NCBI RefSeq assembly: GCF_000150275.1
Contig: NW_002060966.1
Span: 138,415-202,414, forward strand
Length of the DNA stretch: 64,000 nucleotides
Source of the DNA: Trichoplax adhaerens
Taxonomy: Eukaryota; Placozoa; Uniplacotomia; Trichoplacea; Trichoplacidae
Direction: 5' to 3'
Shown here piece by piece: positions 10,039 to 22,229 of the stretch. Within the stretch, counting starts at the first letter, position 1. Each line of letters starts with the position of its first letter. The position numbers and the translations under genes are program-made. The notes under the pieces were generated by a model. The model was not told the origin of the DNA. It searched no databases and saw nothing but the letters and a program-made list of their open reading frames with translations.

Positions 10039-13000
10039 ATGGCTGATAGGCAGTCAACAGCATGGCGTGGACGTGGTCGCAGTCGTGTTAATCCTTCTTC
10101 GCATCATCAAGGAATGATGGAGAAATCGCAACGACGTGATCATCCTAAAATGGATAATCAGTATAGTCGAGGCCAGAGGGGATCGCGATCCAAACGTGCT
10201 TATCCTCATCATCAGCAGCAAGCAGTACCAACTTCTTCTAATCCAATAGCAACAAGCGATCAAGAGGCACCAATGCAACAAGCGGAAGAAAAACTACGAC
10301 GAAAACAAGATCAATTCAATCAAAATGCGGCTACTATCATCAATGAATTAAGTAAAAATCAACCGTTGGAATCGTCCTCTGAAGAAGAAGACTTGGACGA
10401 TACCACCATTATTCATCAATTATTTGTACGCTATGGCGATCATCAGCAAGAAATGGACAAAATGATCCAATATTTTCAAAGTTGTTGCCGTAGTGGCAGT
10501 ATGACTTGCTTGATTTGCATCGGTGGTGTTCGCCATCAAGACGCCATTTGGACATGTCGATTATGCCAATGCATCTTTCATTTGGCATGCATTGCTAAAT
10601 GGTCCAAAGAAGGTTCCGTCCATGTCAAGCCACAATTGTCAGCACTCTTATTTCCACAACAAGAGACAAAATGGTTATGCCCCAACTGTCGTGGCGAATA
10701 TACAGCCAAGGATTATCCAACCAAATATTATTGTTATTGCGGTAAAACTGTAAGTCTCATTCAGCCATATTGCACCCAATTCCTTTCAATGACAAGAGGA
10801 CAACTAGTGTCTCATTAGACCAGCTGATGTCCCATCGGGCCTACTCATGACTTCAACATTAAATCATGCCATTATTTCTACATGTTGACAGTGAGATAGA
10901 CTGCTAGACATGCTAGCATACAGTAATTTATTATCAATGAATGCTTGCAATGATCCAATGGCTAGGCTAGTCTGCAATACAAGATTACATAAGTGTCCAT
11001 GGAATGGCATCAATGGGCTACTGTAATCAGCAGCAATGAACAAATTCTTTTTTTTCAAATGTATGCCATAGTAGTGTTGCTACCTGTACAAATTCACTCG
11101 TCAGTCTTGAGAGTATCCACTCCCTTCTTAGATTAGAGTAAAAGGATGACTGTTATTGCTTATCTTGCATGATGATTCTGGACTTCTTTTTGAGATCACA
11201 TAACAACCATAGACTCAATCAATTAATGAATTAATCAACTATGGACTATGCTATTTTCTGCGTAGACAGCCCTTAAGTACCATCGATTGCAGTCTGCACC
11301 AATCCAGTCCAATTGAATGAATTACAGTAGATTACTCTGTCTACTTTATACTTAACTTAAAACAACACAACTTTTCCACGCACGCTTTAAATACTCCATT
11401 TTATTTCATATTCGTTGTTGGCCCAACTTTTTGCCAAATGACATGTTCAATAGAGGATAAAATAATGCCTAGCCTGCTCCTTGTTTTCTTAAAGTGTTGA
11501 TAGCGTTCCGCCTTCTTTAGAGAGTGCTTAATAACAATCTCATTCGTGATTCATTAATATTAGATGATTACAAATTATAGACCGATTCTCCGTTCCCACA
11601 CTTGATGCACACTTTACAAACAATTGGAGGATGCTGGCCGTTTCTAAGTAATAGTGGCATTAAACTACTACATTATAAATAATGCTGTCGACCAGAAAAT
11701 AGCATTAAAGAGGATACTTAAATACAAAAAGTACGATTATTTCTATTCTCCAATTCCAAAGAATAATTAATTGCTGCAGTAAGTAGTGTCGTGAATAACA
11801 TTGCTTTATAAGCTATGCCAATAGAATTCAAAGTAATGCACACGAGTCCAATTGCTATATCAAATCAGATTTTAATGCAAACTCTAACATTAGAAGAAAA
11901 TGTTAGTCGCTGAAGAAGGAAATACGCTAATTGATCTTACAGTAGTATCAGTTGCATACCTCCGTGCATAAATGCAAAATGTGGCTAAAGTATTGCTAAA
12001 GAATACTCATGATAAGTGCAGGATTAGATCTGCTCGTACCAGTATTTAGTCATAATTGTAAAATGCGGATAAAGAGGGAATTTCACAGAGCTTTATAATC
12101 ATGATAGTGAGATGCCATTAGTCGATCTCCCAAGTTGAATTACTTTCATTCTAATAATTTATGTCACTAGTATGAATACAGGTATAAAAACTTGTATACG
12201 ATTCGATTGCAAATCTGTATAGAGCATAAGATATACTTATATCTTTACACATACTTTGGTCTATCGGTAAAGTTAATATTATATTCAACTAGATTGATCC
12301 TAAATTCAATCCCTGGCTCGTACCTCACTCTTGTGGTAACCTATGCGAGCGTCTTCTACAGCCTGAATGCGGTCATCGATGCCAATTACTCTGCCATCCT
12401 GGCCCTTGTCCTCCATGCCCACAAATGGTAAAGTCTACATGTTACTGTGGTCAAGGGGGAACAACAATTCGAAGATGTGGACGTCAAGAATGGAGCTGCG
12501 GTCGGCCGTGCAATAAAATGTTAACATGTAATAAGCATAAATGCGCTCGATTCTGTCATTCAGGTGAGCTAAAGTAGAAAGTGATCTTAATCGTAACTTA
12601 GAATAAATCGCTTATCCTAATCAGTACCTGATTAGAATAATTATTAGCTTTACTTAACGAATTGTGGATAAACAGGATGTAAAATATTCAAATAATTATT
12701 GTTGAATAGGCGAGTGTCTGAAATGTGATGAAGTAGTGGAAAGATCATGTCGTTGTGGTAAAGAAGTTGCACATAGACCTTGTGATGAAACCGATTGGCA
12801 GTGTGATAAGATTTGTAATAAGGTTCTTTCTTGCGGATTCCATCGTTGTGAACGAATATGCCACGATAATGCATGCGGCAATTGTCCACGTTCAGGAGAG
12901 CGGAGTTGTCCTTGTGGCAAATCAAGTATGTATTAATCATGATTTTAATCATTACAATAAATAACCCTTCGCTGCAACTGTTTAATACTATATTCGCTCA

Positions 13001-15687
13001 ATTCTTTTAGAATTTAATCTGCCGTGCACAGACGATGTTCCATCATGTGGTGATACCTGTGGTAAAATCTTAGCATGTGGTAAACATAAATGTACTGACA
13101 GATGCCATCATGGAGATTGCTATAAATGTCGACAAATGGTCACTAAAATGTGCAGATGTGGAAAACATCAGAAAAGCCTACAATGTCGTTTAGATTTTAC
13201 ATGTGAATCAAGATGCCAAATCCTAAGAGATTGCGGCAGGCACCAATGTAATAAAAGGGTTCGTATTCTTGCCAATTTATAAATATAAATTTATCTTCAT
13301 TTGTCTTTGGCTTTATCTTTATTATGAAAGTGGTAGTAAGTATTTCGTTCATTTCCTTTTTTTCGGCCATGGAATGACCTTGTAACAGTGTTGTACTGGT
13401 AATTGCCCTCCTTGTGAACAGACTTGTGGCCGAACCTTGGGTTGTGGTAACCATAAATGTCAGACCAGATGTCACAGTGGACGGTGCTATCCATGTCCGC
13501 AGACTGTCGATGTTAAATGTTATTGTCAAGCAACTGCCGTCACTGTTCCTTGCGGGCGCGAAAAATACATCGATCCCCCGAAATGCAAAGAACTGTGCCG
13601 GTAGGAAGTCTACCTAACCTTATACTTTTTACACTTAGCATGTCATGATTTCACAAAAATGCATTGATTAAATTTCAATATTTCACCATCGGTAGGAAGT
13701 CTACCCGATCATACTTTTACACTTAGCATCATGTTTTCACAAAAATGTATTGATTAAATTTCAACATTTCACCATAAAGTTACCGAAAGCAGTGCTTGCT
13801 TATAGAGACTAGTATTCTTTCTAATCGCCATCAATTCGATAGTATTCCACCAAAATGTCATCATGAAAAGCGCGAACCGCACTTATGCCATTACGGAGAA
13901 TGTCCTCCATGTCGACAAATATGTAACTTAATATTAAAAGACTGTGAACACTATTGCCCTGAAATTTGCCATACCGCTGTTGCCATAGTGCAGAAAATGA
14001 CAGCGTTACAGGTACAGTTCGTTATAAAGTTTTACTTTACTTCTTGTCCTATACTGAAAGCCTCTGCCATGATAGATTACACGCCTAAAAAAAGGCGAAA
14101 AGCCAGTAACTCAATACAAAAGTAAGCCTTGCCTTCCTTGTGTTGTGCCAATAGATCGGTAAGTTGCGATTATAAGCTGCATGCAGGATTGCGTCCTTTG
14201 AAAGGGTATGCTATTTTAATGACTATCTTTGATAATTATAATTATAGGAAATGCTTAGGAGAACATGAGGTGGGTTTAAAGCTAGCCATCTTTGCTTAAT
14301 TTGAATTAGCGATTCATCTAACTTTGGAGTATTGAATGAATATTACCGATCTGTTGTAGATCCAATCGTTTCCATGCCATCAGCTCAGACCATATTCGTG
14401 CGGTCGGCTATGCGGGCGAAGCCTACAATGCACGAATCATACGTGTAGCTTAGAGTGTCATATAGTCACTAATGCTCAAGATGAGTACAGTTCTGGATCA
14501 GAGTGCTTACAATGTGAAGAAGCCTGCCTCAAACCAAGACCAGATGGTTGTGACCATGAGTGTCCATTACCTTGTCACCCCGGTATCGATTACGAAAATT
14601 AATGATGATAACCTTGTTTCTAATACTGCATATATGATGCAAAATATTATCTTACTATTAAGTTAAATAAACAAAGGGTTTAATACTTTACAGGTGAATG
14701 CCCAACTTGTACACTATTAGTTAAAAGATGGTGTTTCTGCCGTTTAGTTCTTTTACATATCGAATGCAAGTAAGTATGCAAAAACTCTCCGAATATTGCC
14801 AATTAAAACTAATACTCTTATGTCTTAGCAGTTAAATATTAACTTTAGTTTATTTGATCTGTAGTGAACTAACCACAGCTGATGATGAAAAAAAATTGAT
14901 ACTATTGTCATGCAAAGGCCAGTGTCCGAAAACGGTATTAGAATGGCATAACTATGTGCGAAAGGACAAAAATTTTTACTTTATAGATAATATTTTTTTT
15001 TCAGTTAACGTGTGGACATAGATGCGCAGATGATTGTCATCCTGGTGAGTGCCCCAGCTGGACAACTTGCAACAGGAAAAGAACTATTCGTTGTGCATGT
15101 AAAAGGCTTAAAAAGGTATCATGCGTAACCGTAGATCTATAAATATGGTGGTGTTTCGTAAATTACTTTGTAGTCTTACTAATGTAATACCTGCTAATAG
15201 GCTGTAACATGCTCTAGCATCCCTCTCGATTATCTTCTTGATTGCGATGATGAATGTAAAAGAATTGAACTAGAAAAGAAAAAAGTAAGACTTGACTTAA
15301 CTGCCTTTCTATAATAATATAAGTAGCTTATATTATGCTATATTAATAATAATAATCAATCGAACCTAACACCATCCGTAGCTAAAAGAACAGCAGATAT
15401 TAGAGAAGGAGGAGCAATTAAGGAGATTAGACCAGGTTGAGTCTAGATGGATATTTAAGTGTTCTTGCAAACTTGACATCGTTAACTTTACTATCTTATA
15501 GGAAAAGCAAGATCAGTCACAACGAGAACCTGGTCGTAGACGGAAACGCAGAAAAAATCGAGACGCGCTGGAAGAAGATTCTAATGCATCATGGTCTTCT
15601 CGGCATCCTACTTTAGTTAACTTAATTCGAATTTCGATTATCGTTTGTATAATAGCTGCTTTTATTGCCTTGATTATAAGAAAATGA
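10039..15687 (+). CDS. NFXL1: NFX1-type zinc-finger protein NFXL1, 15 exons, 911 aa
   Basis: Exons: 10039-10749, 12293-12563, 12710-12925, 13011-13258, 13389-13600, 13843-14011, 14076-14158, 14248-14269, 14360-14582, 14694-14769, 14865-14934, 15005-15115, 15201-15284, 15382-15435, 15502-15687. All junctions are GT-AG and phase-compatible, giving 911 residues, close to the length I recall for vertebrate NFXL1. The N-terminus is Arg/Gln/His-rich. A RING/PHD-like C4HC3 finger spans about residues 157-217 (CLIC, FHLAC, CPNC). A long series of NF-X1 Cys/His repeats follows (patterns such as [21 protein letters not shown]). The C-terminus has a Glu/Lys coiled-coil-like stretch, a basic patch ([10 protein letters not shown] type) and one hydrophobic helix just before the stop, matching the predicted C-terminal membrane anchor of NFXL1. 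NFX1-family RING proteins are reported as E3 ligases or transcription regulators; the role here is inferred. The ATG at 10039 is the first in frame. Exon 8 is only 22 nt. Confidence 0.92.
13599..13777 (+). repeat. Duplication of a ~90-bp segment spanning a 5' splice site in NFXL1 intron 5
   Basis: The last two exon bases, the donor GTAGGAAGTCTACC and the following ~75 bases (13599-13689) are repeated at 13690-13777. The second copy carries an intact duplicate donor at 13692. Using it would place an in-frame TAG (CGG TAG) in the mRNA, so only the first donor gives the full protein. Confidence 0.85.
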
Positions 15688-16131
15688 ATGAGATTCAAGC
15701 TATGATATAGAACTGTAGTTAAACCGATATTAAGACGCAAAGTTCTACACTATATACTAGACTATCACTGTATTTCCCTAATACATAACTACTGTAATTA
15801 GCTGAAATTATTACAAGAATAGAATTACATCATCTGAATTTATTTGGGCTTGCCTATCTCCCTCATCAGTAAAAACTGAATCAATTTTTTATGCATTTAT
15901 TATGTATTACTTGTAATGAAGATGAAGAGCAAGTAAACAAGCAGTATCTTGGTAAATAGGCTTTAGTACTAATTTATCATTCTAATGACAAATGACAACT
16001 GTGGGAAACAAATTCTTTGTTACATAATTCGTTGGGCTTTCAACTTAGAATTATTATCGAAAATGCTAAATTCCTCCTATTTTTATATTTAACCAATACA
16101 GAATTATTAATTATAATACTGCCATTTTATA

Positions 16132-16137
16132 AATAAA
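16132..16137 (+). terminator. Possible AATAAA poly(A) signal of NFXL1
   Basis: An AATAAA hexamer lies about 445 bases past the NFXL1 stop codon. It is the first clear canonical signal I noticed downstream, but the region is AT-rich, so it could be chance. Confidence 0.35.
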
Positions 16138-17167
16138 GAATTCTTTAAATGAAGGCGATTGCCTACATATACGTTCGTATTAAGGAACGTAGTTTTTACA
16201 CGTTGTTATAGGGAATTGAAACTAAAGGTAGTTGTATTGTCAACAGCGATTTATATGATAAATGCAATAATGGTATTGCTGTACATTATTTATTGTAATT
16301 TAATTATAAGGACTATGGTCACAGTTTTCGCGATAGTGCGCCTTAAATATTCGTATTAAACTAGGGTTTGCGATTACATGTATTATATTGGTTGTAGAAC
16401 CGAAACTACTAAAAATGTTTCGTTGCGTCTTTCCATACTCAACTCACGTAGAAAGGTTGTCAAACTTACTCGTATAATCCGCCTTAAGTTCTTTTATTTA
16501 AAATTGCATATGATGTCGGAGCCTAGAGAAGTTTAACAAAATCTCTGTGTGTGCCTGTATTAGGCCGTCCTATTACAATAAAAAACTACTGTTTCATTGA
16601 GTTATGACAACAATCAAGATAGAAACTCACTTTTAGAAATGAATCTTCAGTTAAGTTAAGCATATCTTTGAAAATCAAAACCAAGAGAAGTAATCGTTTA
16701 TCTGCTCTTAAGCTATCTAAAGACATATAAAAGCTGCTGCGTATTTGTATAAGCAGCAGTACATGTTGATTATGAGAAAAAGACCGAGCCATTTTTGGAT
16801 AATGCATGAATAGTACACACTCAGTAAAATCAAATGTTTCTAACAGCGAAAAGATCACACGAATCTTGCATATAGCAACATATTCAATTTAGGTCTGGTA
16901 AAGTATCGCTAATAGAAATCTCCATAATCAAGATTCAACAATTACTACAATAAGCAACCGCAAGCTTAGACAATATAAGTATCGTTCGACAGACTAACTA
17001 TTGCACTAATCTACCATCTTGACAGATTAGTCAGTTATAAAAATGTTAAGAGAAAATTAAACTTCAGCAAAGGCATTTAGTCTCTTGCAAAATTTTACCA
17101 TTTAAGGAATCTGACACAACAACGCATTCATCATATGCAACAAAGCCAAGAAATTTACAGCTATATT

Positions 17168-17173
17168 TTTATT
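17168..17173 (-). terminator. AATAAA poly(A) signal of carboxypeptidase copy 2
   Basis: TTTATT on the plus strand reads AATAAA on the coding strand, about 103 bases after the stop codon of copy 2. Confidence 0.45.
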
Positions 17174-17275
17174 CTTTCTATAGACCAGTAACTGTCGGAA
17201 ATTTCTAAGTAAAACAGCAAGTAACTAAATTATTCAAGCCATTTAATCTAAAAAGGAATCAATGTAGATAGCACT

Positions 17276-18658
17276 TTATGGTACTACTTTAGTACTGTAA
17301 GGCTTATTGTGGATAAAATTGTAAATCATTTGGTAAGCTTGTTTAGGCCGATAAGTTGGCACTTGATGCCCTGCACCGCGAACTGTAAGGAAGTCAAGTT
17401 TATCAAAGCGAATAACATAGCCACCAACCTGTTTACCATTACTATCACTATAGAACCAAGGTTGACGAGGTTTAACTTGCTTACGATTTAATGAATGGAC
17501 AGCCATCTGATCACCTAAGAAATTGCAAACCATGTCAACATCGCCATTATAGACTAATGCACGATATTTCTTCAATAATTTAGGATATAATTTGATGGCT
17601 GAGTTGTAAGTGGTCGTATAATGAGCACTAACAATGTTACTGCATCCACCCCATTTTGGCAAGTGGGGAGCGACATGCAATGCTTTTTGTACAGCTTTGA
17701 TGTTTAAATAAGCGATAACGTGGACCGGTAATTGATCACTACCGAAGCTGTGATCGCCTACACTAGGAAATAATTCAGGATGAAGGTAGCGATATAAGAT
17801 CTTAGCCTGAGAGTCCATGAATTTAGCTGGGGCACAACCTTCACAATCAGCATAAATATCATAATTATTTAAATCATTACCCATGATTTTTTGTGCTGCT
17901 GTTAGTGCTGTTGTGCAATGGCTATTTTTGGGATTATGGAAATTGCAACTACCATGAGTACAACAGTATTTCTGCAATTGTGACCAGATACGCTGGCCAA
18001 AAATGCCGTGATAATAAGCAAAATAGATCATTGTATCATCATTAAAGCGTGTATCACTTAAGCCATTGCCTACAGCGAAAGCTTTAAAGTTGATTTTAGA
18101 ATCGTTCATTAATCGTACAGCCAAAGTTGGAATATAAATGCCTCCATAGCTTTCGCCGGTCACATAAAATTCATTCTTTGCAAATTCTGGAAATTTTTTA
18201 AAGAAAGATTTGAGTGCAGCGTGATTATTATCAGCGACAGCATCATCGTTCCAGGTATAATTTTTTTTCGGATTATAAGAAAAACCAACACCTGCAGGCG
18301 ATTCCAGGTAGATGACGTTGGCGAAATCATTCCATGATGTATTACGATAAGTTAAATGTTTGCCATCAGTTTTCACACCATATGGACCATTCTCAGATAA
18401 TAATGCAAGCAATGAACTACAACCTGGCCCACCGGTTAACCACAAAATCAAAGGAGCGGCTGATGGCTTTTTGCGTGATTCAACAAACCAGTAAAAAAAT
18501 TTATTTCCATTTAAGGCGTCCAAATAGCCAGAATATTGCTTAAATTTGGGCTGATGTGGCACGCCAGGCAATGAAGTGATTAAATCGCCTTTCGGTGCTG
18601 CATCCACATAACTGCAAAACACCAAAACTGCTAAAGTAAGACAGATTAAAGTCTTCAT
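17276..18658 (-). CDS. Serine carboxypeptidase, S10 family, copy 2 (altered carboxylate-binding motif)
   Basis: Intronless, 460 residues, with a signal peptide ending near VDA (residue 20). The catalytic triad is intact by motif: Ser170 in GESYGG, Asp375 in NGDVDMV, His431 in GAGHQVP. The oxyanion motif reads WLTGGPGCSS rather than the family's WLNGGPGCSS. In S10 enzymes of known structure that Asn helps bind the substrate C-terminal carboxylate, so specificity or efficiency may differ. The C-terminal half is nearly the same as copy 3, including the shared end YSTKVVP. Several N-glycosylation sequons are present (NTS, NYT, NDS). The ATG context is CCAAGATGA. It lies tail to tail with NFXL1 and head to tail with copy 3. 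Whether it remains a peptidase is uncertain; the open frame argues for function. Confidence 0.92.
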   Translation of the reverse strand: MKTLICLTLAVLVFCSYVDAAPKGDLITSLPGVPHQPKFKQYSGYLDALNGNKFFYWFVESRKKPSAAPLILWLTGGPGCSSLLALLSENGPYGVKTDGKHLTYRNTSWNDFANVIYLESPAGVGFSYNPKKNYTWNDDAVADNNHAALKSFFKKFPEFAKNEFYVTGESYGGIYIPTLAVRLMNDSKINFKAFAVGNGLSDTRFNDDTMIYFAYYHGIFGQRIWSQLQKYCCTHGSCNFHNPKNSHCTTALTAAQKIMGNDLNNYDIYADCEGCAPAKFMDSQAKILYRYLHPELFPSVGDHSFGSDQLPVHVIAYLNIKAVQKALHVAPHLPKWGGCSNIVSAHYTTTYNSAIKLYPKLLKKYRALVYNGDVDMVCNFLGDQMAVHSLNRKQVKPRQPWFYSDSNGKQVGGYVIRFDKLDFLTVRGAGHQVPTYRPKQAYQMIYNFIHNKPYSTKVVP

Positions 18659-20621
18659 CTTGGCTACCTCGGTATCTTCTCAACTTGGGAAGTCAATAAA
18701 GCTGCCCAGTTAATTAGCTAACGGTAGTCGAATCTTTTCATCATGCGGTAGTCATGGAATCATGTTATTGTCATGTGACTATGGGATTTCCGCCAATATT
18801 CCTGTGAAATGGAGGCAGCGACTCCATTAGCATATTCTATAGCATGCATTTCTGCACTCTTGCGTGGGTATGCTGATAGAAATTGCTGTCATCTAATTAA
18901 TTCTTAATTGATCTTGAATGATATAGGAGGAAATCATACAATATGGATAATTACTATGTTTCAACAGAAATATGCTTTAAAATCCTCCTTAGGTAGCTTG
19001 ATTTAGAGTTAGAATGATATTATTCGATAGCAATTCGATGATCGATACAGATAGAATGCTTTGGCTAGGTCGATTTTCTAACCATGAAGAACAAGCAGCA
19101 TCTGCCATCTCGTTAGGCTTTTCTTCACCTTAATTCCTGAAAGGGTAACTGATATTGTTGTCGAACAATTGCGTTCAAGTAGACTATAATATAACTGATC
19201 TCAAGCTGAGAGTACCCAAATGTTAGAAGGGGAAATGGGTATAGCAATGCTTATACGTATGGAATTACAGTTTTATTTCAAACTGACGATGAAGCTGAAA
19301 TGTTCCTTTATTATAGATTAGAGCTATGTATTTTTTAACTTAACTTTGTGACGACTGTCGAAATGTCTAGTCGTAGCAGGTTTCATGACTATTTGTCTAT
19401 TTTTTTTTCCCCGGAATAGACTAGCGGATAAAATATTCAGGTGATAGATTTCATAGCAAAAGATTGGCGTTAATCAACACTATTCAAATTCAAATAATGA
19501 TATAAAAAATAAATCCCATAAAAACGAAGTATAATATCATTCCAATTGAGGATAGCTTTTACTTGTAAACGATTTCGATGCCTAGACGCATCCGCTTTCA
19601 TGATCATTACCTGCTAGAACTATTGCGTTGGACGAGAAATAAAGCAATTGATAGCAATATTGTCGTATCTATGGATACTGAATATACATGAGCAAAGGTG
19701 TTGAATCCTATCTTCCCACCTTCGATTCACTTTTGACGACTACTCATGAAGGCAAATACGAGAATATCCTAAATTATCATATCTTGACAATTCATGGTTG
19801 GTAAGTTTAATGGAGTCATCGTTATTCAAGAAACTTGTCATACCTAGATAAAATGGCGAATAGAGGTAGCACTAAAGCGGACCACTAAATTAGACTACCA
19901 CAGCATGCAAGCACTAAAATCTCACATTCTGTTCATAGCAGCATAAGTAAGGTAGGCTAACATCCGTAAATAACATGGATTCTTTGTTATACAAATTCTC
20001 GAAACACTCCTGATAGATGCGCTCATCAAGGGGTAAATAATGTCATTTAATCAACTACCCCATCTAATTTCCGAATTATAGTAGGACAAGTAGTTTGCAA
20101 GAAGTATTCTCAGGTTGCATACATCTTATTCGGAATACCTTAATGGTGATGTTGATAGGGAAGAGATCGAAAGACACTCGTAGCTAAATCCAATTTTGTC
20201 TTAATATTATTTCAGTGCAAGCTTCATTACAAAACAGAATTTATTCACGACTTTTCAAGATTGATATACTTTACATCGAATTGCTCTAGTAGTATACGAT
20301 AGAGTAAAAACGAACAAGTACCTTTTTGATTATTGCCACATACTGTTAGTATGCCATAATCAACAGACGTGCAATTCATTATCATACAATTACATTTATA
20401 TGGTGTTGCCCTGATAGTCCATCTATCGAGGGATTACTTTGACTCTTTCGATTTTAAGTAAGTCATAATCGCTATTGCACTTTTACCATCTATTAAGTTA
20501 ATCGATTAAATTAACGTTAACAATAATAATATACTGTAAATAGGTCGAAAGTAGAATATGCATTCGCACACGTTAAGAAAGTTCTCTTGATCTATTTCAT
20601 ACGAGTAATTTCAATGTAGAA
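18659..20621. other. Spacer between carboxypeptidase copies 2 and 3
   Basis: About 2 kb of AT-rich DNA holding the presumed copy 2 promoter (next to 18658) and the 3' flank of copy 3 (next to 20621). I see no gene, RNA gene or clear repeat. Confidence 0.6.
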
Positions 20622-22004
20622 TCATGGTACTACTTTAGTACTGTAAGGTTTGTTATAGATAAAATTATAAATCATTTGATAAGCTTGCTTTGGCCTATAA
20701 GTCGGTACTTGATGACCTGATCCACGTACTGTTAGAAAATCGAGCTTATCAAAGCGAATAACATAACCTCCAATTTGTTTACCATTACTATCGCTATAAA
20801 ACCAAGGCTGACGAGGTTTAATCATTTTAAGATTGAGCGAATGAACAGCCCATTGATCACCTAAGAAGTTGCAGACCATATCCACATCACCATTGTAAAC
20901 TAATGCACGATATTTCTTCAAGAGCTTAGGATATAACTTGATAGCAGAATTATACGTTATCGTATAATTTGCGCTTACATCACCACTACATTCACCCCAT
21001 TGCGGCAAATGATCGGGTATATGTAATGCCTTCCTGACATCGTTCCTATTCATATAAGCAATATCTGAGGGTAATTGGTTACTGGTGATTTTAAAGTTAT
21101 CATCATCGAATTGGATAGGATAATTGTGTGGATATAATCGTTTGAGTAATGCTCTAGCTTGTGCGCTCAACGATGATGCACAACCATCGCAATCGGTGTA
21201 AATATCATAATTATTTAGATCATCATTCATGACTTGTCGAGCAGCAACCAATACTTTCTGACAATGTTTATCGGTTGGATTATGAAAGTTACAAGAGCCA
21301 CGAGAACAGCAATATTTTTGTAATTGTGACCATATACGCTGGCCAAAGATACCATGATAATACGCAAAATAAATCATGGAATTATCATTTAAACGCCTAT
21401 CACTCAGGCCATTGCCTACAGCAAATGCTTTCAAATTGATTTTAGAATCATTCATAACACGTACAACTAACGTTGGAATATAAATTCCTCCATAACTTTC
21501 GCCGGTGATATAAAATTCATTTCTGGAAAATTCAGGAAATTTCTTGAAAAATGATTTCAAGGCAGCATAATTGCTATCGGCCACTTGATCATCATCCCAG
21601 GTATAATTTTTCTTGTTATTATAAGAGTAGCCAACACCAGCGGGAGACTCTAGAAAAATGACATTGGCGAAATCATTCCAAGAGGTATTACGATAAGCTA
21701 AATTTTTCCCTCCTGGGCCAGGATTAAAAGGTCCATTCTCAGTCAGTAAGCCAACCAATGAACTACAACCAGGGCCACCATTTAACCACAAGACAAGAGG
21801 ATCACGGAAAGGTTTTCCTTTCGACTCTGTAAACCAGTAATGCAATTGATTGCCATTGCCACCATCTAAATAACCAGAATACTGCTTAAAAGTTGGCTTA
21901 TGAGGTAATCCAGGTAAAGAAGTGATTAAATCTTCCTTTGGGGCTGCATCAACCTCGCATACAGCCATTAAAACCACTATACTAAGCCAAAGCATGATAG
22001 CCAT
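20622..22004 (-). CDS. Serine carboxypeptidase, S10 family, copy 3
   Basis: Intronless, 460 residues. The signal peptide ends near VDA (residue 20), with the mature start probably at APKED. Catalytic residues by motif are Ser170 (GESYGG), Asp375 (NGDVDMV) and His431 (GSGHQVP), and the carboxylate/oxyanion motif WLNGGPGCSS is intact. Cysteines are conserved with copies 2 and 4 (KYCC, RGSCNFH, DCDGC). A TATA box lies about 80 bases upstream. Copy 3 is most similar to copy 4 in the N-terminal half and to copy 2 at the C-terminus, which could reflect gene conversion among neighbours. Like the others it is expected to act in the lysosome or outside the cell, trimming peptide C-termini. Confidence 0.94.
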   Translation of the reverse strand: MAIMLWLSIVVLMAVCEVDAAPKEDLITSLPGLPHKPTFKQYSGYLDGGNGNQLHYWFTESKGKPFRDPLVLWLNGGPGCSSLVGLLTENGPFNPGPGGKNLAYRNTSWNDFANVIFLESPAGVGYSYNNKKNYTWDDDQVADSNYAALKSFFKKFPEFSRNEFYITGESYGGIYIPTLVVRVMNDSKINLKAFAVGNGLSDRRLNDNSMIYFAYYHGIFGQRIWSQLQKYCCSRGSCNFHNPTDKHCQKVLVAARQVMNDDLNNYDIYTDCDGCASSLSAQARALLKRLYPHNYPIQFDDDNFKITSNQLPSDIAYMNRNDVRKALHIPDHLPQWGECSGDVSANYTITYNSAIKLYPKLLKKYRALVYNGDVDMVCNFLGDQWAVHSLNLKMIKPRQPWFYSDSNGKQIGGYVIRFDKLDFLTVRGSGHQVPTYRPKQAYQMIYNFIYNKPYSTKVVP

Positions 22005-22080
22005 GATGAAGGATTGTCGATATTCTCCTTGGCTACGGGCCTGGAAATGATGCAGGGTCGAGCAAGGATGTTATGTATAC

Positions 22081-22088
22081 CTTTATAA
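22081..22088 (-). promoter_or_regulatory. TATA box of carboxypeptidase copy 3
   Basis: On the coding strand the sequence reads TTATAAAG, 77-84 bases upstream of the ATG at 22004. This spacing fits a TATA-driven start with a ~50-base 5' UTR. Confidence 0.5.
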
Positions 22089-22229
22089 CACGCTCCCTAT
22101 AATACAGTATTTATGTATAGCCTGTCCGAGTAGTTCTATAGCGAAGTGTGAATCTGCGCCGGAGCGCTGTCCTTCTGTCTTTCGCGTCTGTCACCGTGAC
22201 TCAACCATTTTCAAGGTGTTCAAGTCTAG

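Larger units (their letters stand above)
15688..17275. other. NFXL1 3' flank and spacer to the carboxypeptidase cluster
   Basis: The stretch contains a candidate NFXL1 poly(A) signal at 16132-16137 and a candidate minus-strand signal for carboxypeptidase copy 2 at 17168-17173, so the two genes converge here. Small frames at 16159-16359 (+) and 16586-16858 (-) have no recognisable domain. Confidence 0.6.

Noticed and set aside
12736-13494. Several open frames on both strands inside the NFXL1 region
   Set aside because: They are shadows or partial readings of NFXL1 exons 3-5; Cys-rich coding DNA leaves the opposite strand open.
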